NCBI GenBank assembly: GCA_002005505.1
Contig: KV908361.1
Coordinates: 252,501-270,000, forward strand
Origin: Botryococcus braunii
Lineage: Eukaryota; Chlorophyta; Trebouxiophyceae
DNA: 17,500 nt
Reading direction: 5' to 3'
Shown: one piece after another, positions 8,397 to 17,232 of the stretch
Layout of the letters: each line of letters opens with the position of its first letter
Numbering within the stretch: the stretch's first letter is position 1
Made by a program: the position numbers and the translations under genes
Notes under the pieces: model-generated
Seen by the model: only the letters and a program-made list of their open reading frames with translations
Databases searched by the model: none
Told to the model about the DNA's origin: nothing

Positions 8397-9095
8397 TGGG
8401 TTCTCTGCCGCGGATAGCATCGTTTAAATGCTGGTCTATTAAATGCTGGTCTAGATTATCAAAACAACGGTGAGGGTGTGGTTGGCAAGTTTAATGCAAT
8501 GCACGGGGTTTCTTTTTCAGCTGCCAGGGTGGCAGAATATGAGAGAACGGTACATGTGTACTGTTATAACATGTACGGGGTTATATAGAATGCTCCGGAT
8601 GTTGTCATAAACGTACATTACTTCTTTTGATTTTTTGCAATCAGGCAATCTATCTTTAATTATATTATCAGGATCTGCAGTTTATATTTCTTCCATGAGC
8701 ATCCACGGATGAAGTGTCCTTAATATATATCAAAAAATTATATGCCGTCTCATGTCCTTCCTGGCATTTGGGATTTAATCATAATCATGTTAAGGTGTTG
8801 ACAGTAGTATCAGGGATATACTAGTATTAATAGTAATTGGGGTAATGCTTACGAGAGTAATAGTTAAATCTGCAGTAATAACATCTGTACTGTTCACGGT
8901 ATTAGTAATATAAAGTGCTATTAGTAATAGTGAATGTCAGATTAACAGTCTTGTAATAGTGTTAAGGAACCTATTATGATAGTAGTATTATGAGGAGGGA
9001 AGAAATTGGTAAGAGTGACACAATGGACAATGGTAAGAGCGACTCAAAGGACAATTGACAAAAGGGAAGGACAATGGACACACACACATATACAT

Positions 9096-9189
<94 letters not shown>

Positions 9190-9190
9190 G
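9096..9190. repeat. CA repeat followed by GA repeat
   Basis: About 74 bases of (CA)n change directly to (GA)n and then eight G. The flank at 9006-9075 holds imperfect copies of GGTAAGAG-GAC and GGACAAT. Confidence 0.95.
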
Positions 9191-9779
9191 GGGGGGAGGA
9201 AAGAAGAGGTTATAGAGAGTATAAGTGTGAGCCTCTGGTATTCGAGAATGGCAGAATATGCACAGCCGTATGGCTGGTGTGATATTTCCGAAGATGTCGA
9301 TGACATGATAGCGGGTACGCCCGATGATGAGTAATGGGCATGGTACTAGTGATTGGTATCAGTAAAAATATTAGAAACGTTGCCGTCAATGCGTGGCATC
9401 TATCAGTTGTCAGGGGCCATAGAAGTTTAATGCACCACTCCATCTGTGCGTATGGGTTCCGCGCCCACAACGTCCAAAATTTGTGCTGTACAGAGGTGCA
9501 GTACAGTTGTACCACACATGGACAGGAACCAATGCCTGGACTGCTCCTGTTGGCACAATCATGGTGCGCTCAGCATGGTTTGAACCAGGCCTAGGTATCC
9601 TTGAACTGAGCTTCGCAGTCGTTGTTTAGATTTGCGTTCATGCACATGTGGGATCGCAGGTGGGTCTGTCACTCTGCCTCTGCTTTTGAGTCGCATTGGC
9701 TGTGTCTCTGCTTTTGTGTCACTCTGCCTGTATCCCTGATATACATTTAAAAAGTATTGTTTTGGCGATTATTTTCTAG

Positions 9780-10063
9780 CCCAAATGACAGTACAGGTGT
9801 CTGTGCAGGACCAGCTGAGGTATGGTCCACATCATTGCCAGGAGTGTTCTACTGCAAGTTTGCTCCAAGACTATGATATCTTCAACACCTGCAGGCTGTA
9901 TGATAAGATTGGCCAAGACTTCAATGAAATTGCTATTTGGTGGACCTTGTTAGGCGTAGAGGACATGAACGCACCGCAAGAGTTCTGTCAACACTCTTGC
10001 ACCCTGTTTCCTGCGATCGCAGATGAGCCAGTTTGTACTGCTCCCACTTATATCAGAGCATAG
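9780..10063 (+). CDS. Cysteine-rich last exon of an unknown gene
   Basis: Starts after a textbook acceptor (GCGATTATTTTCTAG) with two bases of a split codon and runs 94 codons to TAG at 10061-10063. The product has a CQEC pair, further single cysteines (NTCRLYDK, EFCQHSC, EPVCTAP) and tryptophans in IAIWWTLLGVEDMN. Six to seven cysteines in about 90 residues suggest a disulfide-bonded secreted or extracellular domain, but no family is recognised. An ATG at 9785 is in frame and could be a start, though no signal peptide follows it. No upstream exon was found with confidence. Confidence 0.45.
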
Positions 10064-10320
10064 CAAAGACTTCTGATTCCATGCTGGACTTTCCAATTAC
10101 ATCTCACCCGCCCGTGGTATGTACCGCAACATTTGATATCCGTCTATCTGCTATCATGCCTTTTTCCTGCACTTCGCATCAGTTGCATATGATAACTTTG
10201 ACATTGCCAGTGTGGGCCTCCATTCGTTCTTCGCTTGTAAGCTCCGAGTTTCCAGCGAAATCTCTTTACGCGTCCCGTCACATGTAGAGCCAACATGTGA
10301 GCAACAGAATGGGCCTTAAA

Positions 10321-10368
<48 letters not shown>
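10321..10368. repeat. CA repeat followed by GA repeat
   Basis: Same (CA)n-(GA)n organisation as the tract at 9096, shorter: about 31 bases of CA and 17 of GA. Confidence 0.93.
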
Positions 10369-10672
10369 AGGCAAGAGCTTGGCCATGCAGCTGATGTTTC
10401 TCGAACTCAAATTAAAAAAAGGCAGCCTTGCACCACTGGCAGGCGGTCTACACCATGTCCAGTGCGTGTTGAGATTGGACATACGGGACACTGACGACTT
10501 CGACCAATCCGTAAGCCTCTCTGCCACACGCCTTCCACAGCACTCAGCACCACTTCAGGATGAGGGAAGCCTCTATCACATCTGATGGTGGCCACTTTGT
10601 CCCTCTTTGCGCAAAGCTGCGCCACGCTGTGGAGCCCCAAGTTTGAACAAACCGCAACTCTCAAACTACCCA

Positions 10673-10717
10673 GGGGCGCAACGGCACATCTTGACAATAA
10701 CACGGACCCCCCCCCCC

Positions 10718-10752
<35 letters not shown>

Positions 10753-10757
10753 GCGCA
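10673..10757. repeat. C12-A31 tract flanked by an 8-bp duplication
   Basis: GGGGCGCA occurs at 10673-10680 and again at 10750-10757, immediately after a run of 31 A. Between them are 26 bases of ordinary sequence, C12 and A31. A poly-A end beside a short direct duplication is the form left by a target-primed retroposon insertion, here extremely truncated if so. Confidence 0.6.
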
Positions 10758-11624
10758 TCTTCCAGCAACTTAAAAGCAAGGGGGCACACTGAGCAGACGA
10801 GCATGCCGTTAAAGTTGTTCCTTCGGAACATGTCCCCACACAACATTGAAAAGAAACACATGCCACACACAACATGACAGACAACAGCCTCCCAAAATGG
10901 AGACATGCTTTGCGGAGGCTGGTGGGATACATTGCCTGTACATGCGAATACCACCAGCCCCCACACATGGGTGCATCGTAAAAAAGGCGTGCATGCCATG
11001 CTGATGACCTATAGCAATGCATCGCACCACAAGATCCCCAAATCCCACAATGCTGCACTGGGAGGACCCCCAACCCCGCCCCCCCCCCCCTTTGTGTTTT
11101 TCATCCTTTCTTTCTTTTTTTTTTTTTTTTTTTTCGCCCTTGTCGTTTTTTTGGGGGGGTGGGGTTTCTTTCCGCTGGCAGTTTCCTCTCCTATCCTCCC
11201 TGGTTGCAGACACCGGATCCCCCAACTAGAATTGCTGAGACATGTTGCATGGCGCTTGCTCGGAACCCCGAGGTTGTTGAACCGCGGGGGGAATTGCAGC
11301 GAAACATCTAGGGACTGAAGCGAAGCGGCCTTCCAAGTTTTCAATTGGTACCTGCAGATATTGCATCTGATCTGGTCGCCGGCATGACTCGGGATGCATG
11401 CAGATGGTAGAGATCCCACTTCTGGAAACGCTTTGGACAAGCATCTTCTGCAAGACATTCGCTAGGGAGTCGCGACAGAGCCCTGAACGGATGCAATGTG
11501 GTACGCGAGCTTCTCAAGTTGCAGTGCGGTCTCGAGTCTGCAACCCGATATGGAAATGATCCACATCGCCACATCGCCAGCTGTCCGGCTGCTTCTTCTT
11601 CTCTAGTGAGCCAGCAAAGCACAT

Positions 11625-11651
11625 CTAGGAGGGCTTGATGATGCACAGAGG
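11625..11651 (-). CDS. accB: accB exon 7, 27-nt terminal exon
   Basis: A 27-nt last coding exon read after GGTGGTGCAG: eight codons for PLCIIKPS and a TAG stop. BCCPs end with a short PLFVI-P segment, and this is the matching piece in the correct phase. It is far too short for automatic ORF finding and would be missed without the family comparison. Confidence 0.88.
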   Translation of the reverse strand, partial: PLCIIKPS

Positions 11652-12477
11652 CTGCACCACCAAGCCCTCCACACAGTCAGTTGACCTGGCAGGCTGCGAG
11701 GCAGTGTTGGAGAACATGCTCACTTGGTGGGATACAACAAGCGGTTCATAGAAGGCAGCCGCACTTGCCGCTCGTACGAGCCGCTTGCGTGTTTGGAGTA
11801 CTTAAAAGTCAACAAACACAAGCCCTCACAAGTGGAGGTACAAAGCAAAGAGAGAAATCCAAAAACACTAAGGTTGCACCACCTATGATAACCAAGCAAG
11901 GCAAAGGAGAGGGGATGGCAACAGATGCCGCCCACTTTGGGCGAGTCATGGTTATGGTAGTAAGGAGTAATGGTTAGCGATAATGATACATAGTTAGGGG
12001 CAATGGAAGGCAAATAAATGAAAAACTTGCCAAAATCAAGGTTAAACAATTTTTTCATATGTAAGACAAGAGAAATGGGGAGTACACTTGCGAGCCGACT
12101 CTGGGAGAGTGACGGTGACCCCACCCCCCGCATGCTACGACCCCAAGCCATGCAGAATGAGAAAGGAGCAAGAGTTTCAACAAAGAAGGGGATGTCACCG
12201 TGTTGGGGAAGACGCCCTTGCCATTCTCAACCAGGAACTTGACAATGGTGCCGTTCTGGTCAGCCTGCAATTCCCCAACAACCCCATTAACATACCCCAT
12301 TTGCTCCTGCCTCCCATGACCATCCATTCTTCACAGCCTTGCCCTAATGCATTTACCAAGGAACACAGTGTTCGGAACGTCCCTCCCTCAAAGAAGAGAG
12401 GGGCGGTGGGGGGAGAACCCCCCAACACACGCACACGCACGCACGCATGCACGCGCGCGCGTGCGCGCTCGCTCGCG

Positions 12478-12567
<90 letters not shown>

Positions 12568-13222
12568 GGACGGCAGCACAGACAGTCCATTTGTATTGTC
12601 AGGACGAGAGCAACAGAATTTGGGACCAAGACATTGTTGCATTAGCCGAGAAAGGCAGCAGGTGGCGCAAGGGCATGGAGCCGCACCTCAATCTCGTTCA
12701 TCAGCTTCATGGCCTCAATGATGCAGATCTTCTCGCCCTTCTTGACGGTGTCACCCTCCTGCTTGAAGGAGGGCTCTCCAGGTGCGGGCGAGCGGTAGAA
12801 TGTGCCCGCCATGGGGGACTGCTCGCCCCCCCTCCCCACAAGCTTGAATCAGTGGGTGTCAAACTTCAATCAGGGCAGGTACAACTTGAATCGGTGCGTG
12901 CAACACTTGATCAGTGCATGCAACCCATTGCCTGTCATGAATGAATGTAATAATTTGCCTGTCAGGGCGGGTAGTATCGCTTAGCCAAGTTTTAATTAAT
13001 GGAATGTGGACACTGCCTGTCATGAGTGAATGTGAGACATTGCATGTCATGAGCAGATCCAACAAGACAAAAAAAAAAAAAAAAAAAAAAAAAAAACCCT
13101 GTCATCAACCCCAGCAAATGACTCAGCAAGCCACAAGAGGTCCTGCCACTGTGCTTTGAAGACGATTGGCCTACCAGAAGCCACTGGCTGGACAGTTTGA
13201 CAAACCCCCCCCCCCCCCCCCC

Positions 13223-13297
<75 letters not shown>

Positions 13298-15233
13298 ACA
13301 CGTGCCCCCCCCCCCCCCCCAAAAAAAAACCAAAAAAACACGGACAGGGTCTCAGCCCCAATCTCTTTCCATTTACTACTGTTTGACAGCCGTCTGATCC
13401 TTGGTGACCAGATAGGAATGTTGCTTCTCCCTTGTTTTGTTGAGGAATACGGAAGGGCGGGGGGTGTGGGGGGGGGGGGGAGAGAAGAAAAGAGAGAGGG
13501 TATTGGGGCAGACCAAGAACTCTACGCCACCATCGCTGGGGGGAGCTGGCTTCTCGGCAGCGGGGGCTGCTGCCGCTGCAGGAGCTGCGGCGGGCGGCGG
13601 AGCAGGCATGGCTCCTCCCATGGGAGGTGGGGGAGCACCCCATCCAGGAGGTGGCATTCCAAAAGAGGGCGCTGGCTGTACCATCCAAACCCCAGACGCT
13701 GTCAGGCTCTGCATGGTTCTCCAAACAGCACTCTACAGCTTGCGCTGCACATCTTGCAATGTCCTGGTGATAGCTACGCATCTTGCAACCACTTGCAATT
13801 GCTTCATATATGAGTAGGTTTGCATTCTGGAAAGCTCCTATCGACACGGAAAGTGCAACGCGCCTTCATATGGCTGCCACTGACAGGGCCTTGATCCAAA
13901 GCCTCTCGGCCTGATTGGGTAAGAATGAAGCAATCTGGACATGTCGAAAAGCAACACCATGCATGACCTCAAAGCACAAGTGCAATACGCAATTCGTCCT
14001 TCTTTTCTTGTGTCAGCATTTGTGCATGCCTGAACCTCACACTGCAGCAGGCAGCTGTTTGATTGTTTGCACTGAAACTCAGCTTTCTGTGGAATCCCAG
14101 CTACGCCTTTTGGGCTTCAACCTTATCAGCCCCGTGTTTGTAACGAATATGTGTTTGCACGAGTACATTGCACGAATAAGAACAACTGCCATACCAAGAA
14201 GAGAGATTCTCCCAATACCTTCTTTGCTCGCCTAGGACTTAAAAATGGCACATGGTGGTGCCAGTTTTAGCTGGTGACATACAGATGCGGACCTGATGAG
14301 CAAAGGTGTAGTTTATCATTCTGCACCACTTAAATGACAATGGTGAAAAATACCTGATATATAACTTGGGGCTCCTTGATATCAATAGCAGCCTTTTTCC
14401 TCAGAGACAGAGCAAATTTCTTGCTCTTCAGCTCGAGCTCCACAATATCGCTACTGCTGAATACCCTTCATCAAACCAATCCCCACCTCAGACACCACCA
14501 AATTATGCCCCAACACTTTTCAAATGGCAGCACAAATTCATTGAGGTACCAATAACAGGTGAGTTTGGGCCGGGCAGTACAACAAAGCATCGCCACGGAT
14601 AAACAAACGTCCCTGCTCCCGTCCCCAAAGAAAGCAGAAAATGCATGCCTGGAAGTATCTCAGTTGCAACAGTAATACATGCAATGACCGATGACGTCCC
14701 GAACGGACCCACCCACGAAGATCTACAGCCTAAATCTCGGACGATCTACAGCTTTTCTTGCAGTCATTCCCCAAACATGACAGATACGACTAAATTCACA
14801 AAATGGAAATGATATCTGTGGCTTGGGTCTTTCGTTCCGTAGCCCTTATCTTCCGGAGCAACGAGCCCTTATCTGGACCGTTTGCCCAGCCTAGTCAGTA
14901 GCCGACTCACTTGATAATTGCAGAGAGATCCTCTGAATCCAAAACATTAATAGCTCCAGCCTTCCCATTCCCAATAACGGCTACTGCGGTCTCCTCAACC
15001 TCTGCCGTCGCCGTAACGACACCTTGCCTCCCCTGTCCGTAGGCCCATAGCATCCGTCAATGCAGGGTCCCACAAGTGCAGAAGCTAATGAACAGACATG
15101 CCTTCAAAGAGCACACCTTGCGCAGCGGCCGAACCACCTGTCTACAGGGGACCACAGGCCTTTGAACCAGTCCAGAAGGGTGTCCCACAGTGTGTCCACC
15201 GGCCCGACGAGGCACAAAGCTAGCCTTCATCAT
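11625..15233 (-). CDS. accB: Plastid biotin carboxyl carrier protein of acetyl-CoA carboxylase, spliced, 7 coding exons
   Basis: Carries the biotin of heteromeric acetyl-CoA carboxylase, moving carboxyl groups from biotin carboxylase to the carboxyltransferase; this makes malonyl-CoA for fatty-acid synthesis in the plastid stroma. Model: join of 15233-15117, 15032-14911, 14453-14354, 13675-13514, 12818-12687, 12264-12199, 11651-11625, read on the minus strand, about 241 residues. All six introns (84, 457, 678, 695, 422, 547 nt) are GT-AG and every phase agrees. The order is transit peptide, N-terminal conserved block ([12 protein letters not shown]), Pro/Ala-rich linker, [11 protein letters not shown], the biotinylation motif [10 protein letters not shown], then [16 protein letters not shown] and a final PLCIIKPS. 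This is the complete normal layout of the family and length is typical. The start is the first in-frame ATG, followed directly by a second ATG. Product assignment is near certain; the first exon is the least sure part. Confidence 0.93.
12199..12264 (-). CDS. accB: accB exon 6, C-terminal half of biotinyl domain
   Basis: 22 codons, phase 0 to 0, acceptor GAATTGCAG|GCTGAC and a non-consensus but usable donor AACACG|GTGACA. Encodes [18 protein letters not shown], the strand pair that mirrors the first half of the biotinyl fold. It joins directly to NEIE of exon 5, as in known BCCPs. Confidence 0.94.
12424..12568. repeat. accB: CA/CG then long CT repeat inside accB intron 5
   Basis: Imperfect (CA/CG)n, then about 78 bases of pure (CT)n, then GCGCGCGC. 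On the accB sense strand it is a purine-only (GA)n tract between the donor at 12686 and the acceptor at 12265. Confidence 0.95.
12687..12818 (-). CDS. accB: accB exon 5, biotinyl domain with the biotinylated lysine
   Basis: 44 codons, phase 0 to 0, acceptor GCGAGCAG|TCCCCC, donor ATTGAG|GTGCGG. It encodes [18 protein letters not shown] and then [14 protein letters not shown]. The lysine of the EAMKLM motif is the biotin attachment site in this family. Every diagnostic residue of the domain is present. Confidence 0.96.
13205..13337. repeat. accB: Poly-C / CA repeat / poly-C / poly-A block inside accB intron 4
   Basis: C18, AAAA, about 70 bases of (CA)n, CCCACACGTG, C16, then A9 and A7 runs. 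On the accB sense strand these are G16 and G18 runs flanking (GT)n. A separate A run lies at 13071-13096 in the same intron. Confidence 0.95.
13514..13675 (-). CDS. accB: accB exon 4, Pro/Ala-rich linker
   Basis: 54 codons in phase 0 at both ends: acceptor TGGTACAG|CCAGCG, donor TTCTTG|GTCTGC. The product is a Pro/Ala/Gly/Met-rich flexible linker ending [13 protein letters not shown]. Such swinging linkers join the N-terminal region of BCCP to its biotinyl domain. On the opposite strand the same bases stay open as a Gly/Ala-rich frame, which is a shadow. Confidence 0.88.
14354..14453 (-). CDS. accB: accB exon 3, conserved N-terminal block
   Basis: Encodes [20 protein letters not shown] and ends EPQVIYQ at the donor CAG|GTATTT, phase 0. 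This block is highly conserved in plastid BCCPs. The acceptor region reads TTCAGCAGTAG: three AGs three bases apart, all of which keep the frame with exon 2, so the exon may begin at 14456, 14453 or 14450 (one residue more or less). Confidence 0.9.
14911..15032 (-). CDS. accB: accB exon 2, mature N-terminus
   Basis: 122 nt, starting in phase 0 after CGGACAG and ending in phase 2 at ATCAA|GTGAGT, a near-consensus donor. It encodes [14 protein letters not shown], then a short linker and a helix ending in [15 protein letters not shown] residues, where BCCP proteins carry their N-terminal helix. An in-frame ATG at 15051-15053 could be read as a start without exon 1, but the residues it would add do not look like a transit peptide. 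Confidence 0.8.
15117..15233 (-). CDS. accB: accB exon 1, probable chloroplast transit peptide
   Basis: 39 codons beginning Met-Met-Lys-Ala-Ser-Phe, rich in Arg, Pro, Val and Ser and without acidic residues, as expected of a plastid targeting peptide. The donor is CGCAAG|GTGTGC, phase 0. An in-frame alternative donor lies at AGACAG|GTGGTT (end about 15138). The model joins an LRK end to [11 protein letters not shown], a plausible stromal processing context. The open frame continues upstream of the ATG, but no earlier ATG occurs in it back to 15275. A T-A-rich stretch TATTTAAA sits about 30 bp upstream of the ATG. Confidence 0.6.
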
Positions 15234-15477
15234 TTTAAAAAAGCCTAGTGACCCCAGGCGCCGCTTTAAATACAAATTCGATGTGTAAGGTGCCTGACAG
15301 TGTCCTCCACTGTCTATGGCAGGCTATGACGATTGCTTCCAGAGCCGGATTGGAGCCATCAGCTTTCCGCCACAGGATTTGAAAGGGCGTAAATCATAGG
15401 ATGTTATCCCTAGTCCGCGTCCGGGTACCGGACTCCCGGGGGAAGTCCAGCACCACTCCACGGAAATGTCCTTGTTG

Positions 15478-16003
15478 TTAATGGCTGATCCTAGATTCCA
15501 TACCGAAAAAGAGAAGAGTACGAGGAAAATAGTGCATTTTCTCCAGCATCCTGTTCTGAATTTCAGCTTTGCTAATCGCGTTGTGAAGGCACCGGGTTTC
15601 CAAGCCATTTTGGTGTGCGTGGGACCTCCGAAGAGTCTGCATCTTTCGCGCACAATGCCTGCAGGCATAGAATGTACTTGATGTTTCTTGTCGTCTTATC
15701 TGCCGGTCAGAGTTTACGGATTGCACTCCGTCAATCTATTGCAGGAAAGAGACGGAAGGAGTTATTCCCGTGGGGAAGGGGGGGAGGGGGAGGTTGTGGT
15801 ACTGAGAGTTTGCAAGTGCCGCATGCATACTTTTCTGAAAACCAATTTGCAATAAAGAATCTGCTTGATTCAGTAGACGCGCATTACAGGGAGATATACC
15901 TAAGGATAACATAAAGATCGGCAATATGACGGTCACCTCAGGGAGTATCTCATCGGGGGTTGGCTTCGAGGTGTCCACCCGCCTCAGCGCTGGTAGGCTG
16001 TGT
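15478..16003 (-). CDS. 3' end of a gene with a C2H2-finger-like motif, two exons
   Basis: Read as 16003-15937 then 15735-15478, ending at TAA 15478-15480. The first exon sits between TTTCTTCTCACAG and CTGAG|GTGACC and encodes HSLPALRRVDTSKPTPDEIL. The second opens after CTTTCCTGCAATAG in the required phase 0 and encodes 85 residues including FYACRHCARKMQTLRRSHAH, then a Leu/Met/Phe-rich tail. The C-x2-C with a later H-x-H recalls C2H2 zinc fingers of plants (C-x2-C-x3-aromatic...H), but spacing is two residues short and the histidines are only one apart, so zinc binding is doubtful. The intron is 201 nt with a long pyrimidine tract. The stop lies 244 bp before the accB ATG, in tandem on the same strand. 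Confidence 0.42.
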
Positions 16004-16440
16004 CTGTGAGAAGAAAAGCATCTATTCTGATATCTTACTGCTTTTCTGCTGGTTTCTGATGTATATTAGCATGGTTGAATGCTGTGGGCCTGGAACAACA
16101 TTGCAAGCCTAGTCAGAACGTTACCTTCAAGAACCCCAGAAGACTTTGAAGGAAAGACTAGAAGCTAGGAAGACGACACTATTTGGACTACATCCATTTG
16201 AACATTGCAAATTGAAGTCTCAATTTGCAATGTACACTTTAAAGTTGATGCTGTACAACCAAATGTTGTACGTGGGGAACCAGAAACTACTCCTGACATG
16301 TGTTTGCTAAGGACGTGATGCCAACCATGAGCCTGCAGCAAGTATAAAGGTGCTGCATATGTTTTCATATGTTTCCCCATTCCCACTTACTCCCCACACC
16401 CCCAGCCCTGGGGGTCCCATCGGTACGCGCGCGCGCGCAC

Positions 16441-16524
<84 letters not shown>

Positions 16525-16889
16525 ACACACACACACACACATGTATGTTTACAGGTGCGACGAAGCAGTGTGTGGTGTGTAAGATGTGCATGTGTGATTG
16601 CTGAAGTGTGAGTGAACCATCTTATTGTACAATCAAGCCACCCAAACAGTTAAGGGACGGAGGCTTGATTGAGTATAGGAAGGTACTAGTTCCTAGCCGT
16701 CAGGAGCTTATCCGTGGTTGTTGATCATAATGCTCACTGTCAGATCATCGTGTAACGAACTGGTTTGGAAAGATGCTGGGCATTCTTGATGCTAGTCTTG
16801 TCCATTGAGTTAGATGTGCAATATAGCAGACAGTCGTCCATACTTTAACTTGAGGCACCTACTTTAACGACCTGTCTGCATGTTTACAG
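16004..16889. other. Spacer with microsatellite, no firm gene
   Basis: Upstream exons of the finger-like minus-strand gene should lie here or further right, but no exon with the required outgoing phase 2 was found. A perfect donor (GGGGA|GTAAGT) on the minus strand near 16390 follows an ATG in the wrong phase. TTGCAATTTGAA-like copies at 16205-16230 form an inverted repeat (CAAATTGAAG / TCAATTTG). Confidence 0.5.
16425..16542. repeat. Alternating CG/CA microsatellite with a CG core
   Basis: (CG)n, then long (CA)n, then a 16-base CG block, then (CA)n. The four-block CG-CA-CG-CA pattern is a strong candidate for Z-DNA formation. It lies in the spacer upstream of the finger-like minus-strand gene. 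Confidence 0.95.
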
Positions 16890-17138
16890 GTGATGCCGAA
16901 TGCCCATAACCTAACACATATGTACATGCGTGCAAGAGGTGTGCAACTGCATAGACCCCACCTGAAGGTTGTGAAGAGGATCTGTCTGCTAATTAATGAT
17001 GGAGGGATGCCTTGAAGGCTATGCTATATATTTTTGGAATGTGAAACGTCTGTGTGTGCTCTGCTTGTTCAGGAGTTGACGTTGGCCGCTCGTGTAATCC
17101 AGGTCTTTCCAGAACTTATAGCAAGCAAGCCACTCTAG
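16890..17138 (+). CDS. Tentative plus-strand exons near the window end
   Basis: Exon 16890-16967 (acceptor TGTTTACAG, donor CTGAAG|GTTGTG, phase 0) encodes THMYMRARGVQLHRPHLK at its end. Exon 17073-17138 (acceptor CTGCTTGTTCAG) encodes ELTLAARVIQVFPELIASKP and stops at TAG 17136-17138; an in-frame donor at ATCCAG|GTCTTT (17103) could instead lead to 17452, where an acceptor CTGCTGCAG opens GATNYHPRFTEAKM and a stop. Phases agree, but the pieces are short and no family is recognised. Confidence 0.28.
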
Positions 17139-17189
17139 GGTCAAGAATGATCAGATCTGGTCATTCTAAACAAATATTGCTGAGGAGTT

Positions 17190-17232
17190 GGCCAGCCCCA
17201 ACGAGGGGCTGGCTGGCCGTTTGCTCAGGGCT
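17190..17232. repeat. GC-rich hairpin with direct repeat GGCTGGCCGTTT
   Basis: GCCAGCCCC-AACGA-GGGGCTGGC forms a nine-pair stem with a five-base loop, followed by two copies of GGCTGGCCGTTT and a T run. It looks like a bacterial terminator, but the window is eukaryotic, so no terminator function is claimed. Confidence 0.6.

Larger units (their letters stand above)
7572..9779. other. Stretch without a firm gene
   Basis: Holds the 3' flank of the NXD1-like gene, one weak exon candidate at 8314-8396, a duplicated AAATGCTGGTCTA near 8427-8454, an AT-rich degenerate TAGTAAT/AGTATTA tract at about 8805-8995, and the CA/GA repeat at 9096. A 28-codon frame ending at 9334 and an 87-codon frame at 9334-9594 have no splice support. 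I see no RNA gene. Confidence 0.6.
10064..11624. other. accB: Convergent spacer between the Cys-rich exon and accB
   Basis: Contains the CA/GA repeat at 10321, the C12-A31 tract at 10707-10749, a T20 run at 11115-11134 with G/C runs beside it, and the presumed 3' untranslated region of accB just below 11625. Open frames here are short, overlap on both strands and lack paired splice sites. No polyadenylation signal could be chosen with confidence. Confidence 0.55.

Noticed and set aside
13915..14235. 106-codon plus-strand open frame
   Set aside because: It lies wholly inside accB intron 3 on the opposite strand and has no recognisable domain or splice support.
16391..16430. First exon with ATG and a perfect GTAAGT donor on the minus strand
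   Set aside because: Its outgoing phase 0 does not match the exon at 16003, which needs two bases from the previous exon, and its 5' side is pure microsatellite.
17190..17232. Rho-independent terminator
   Set aside because: The hairpin plus T run has the right look, but the surrounding genes are spliced eukaryotic genes.
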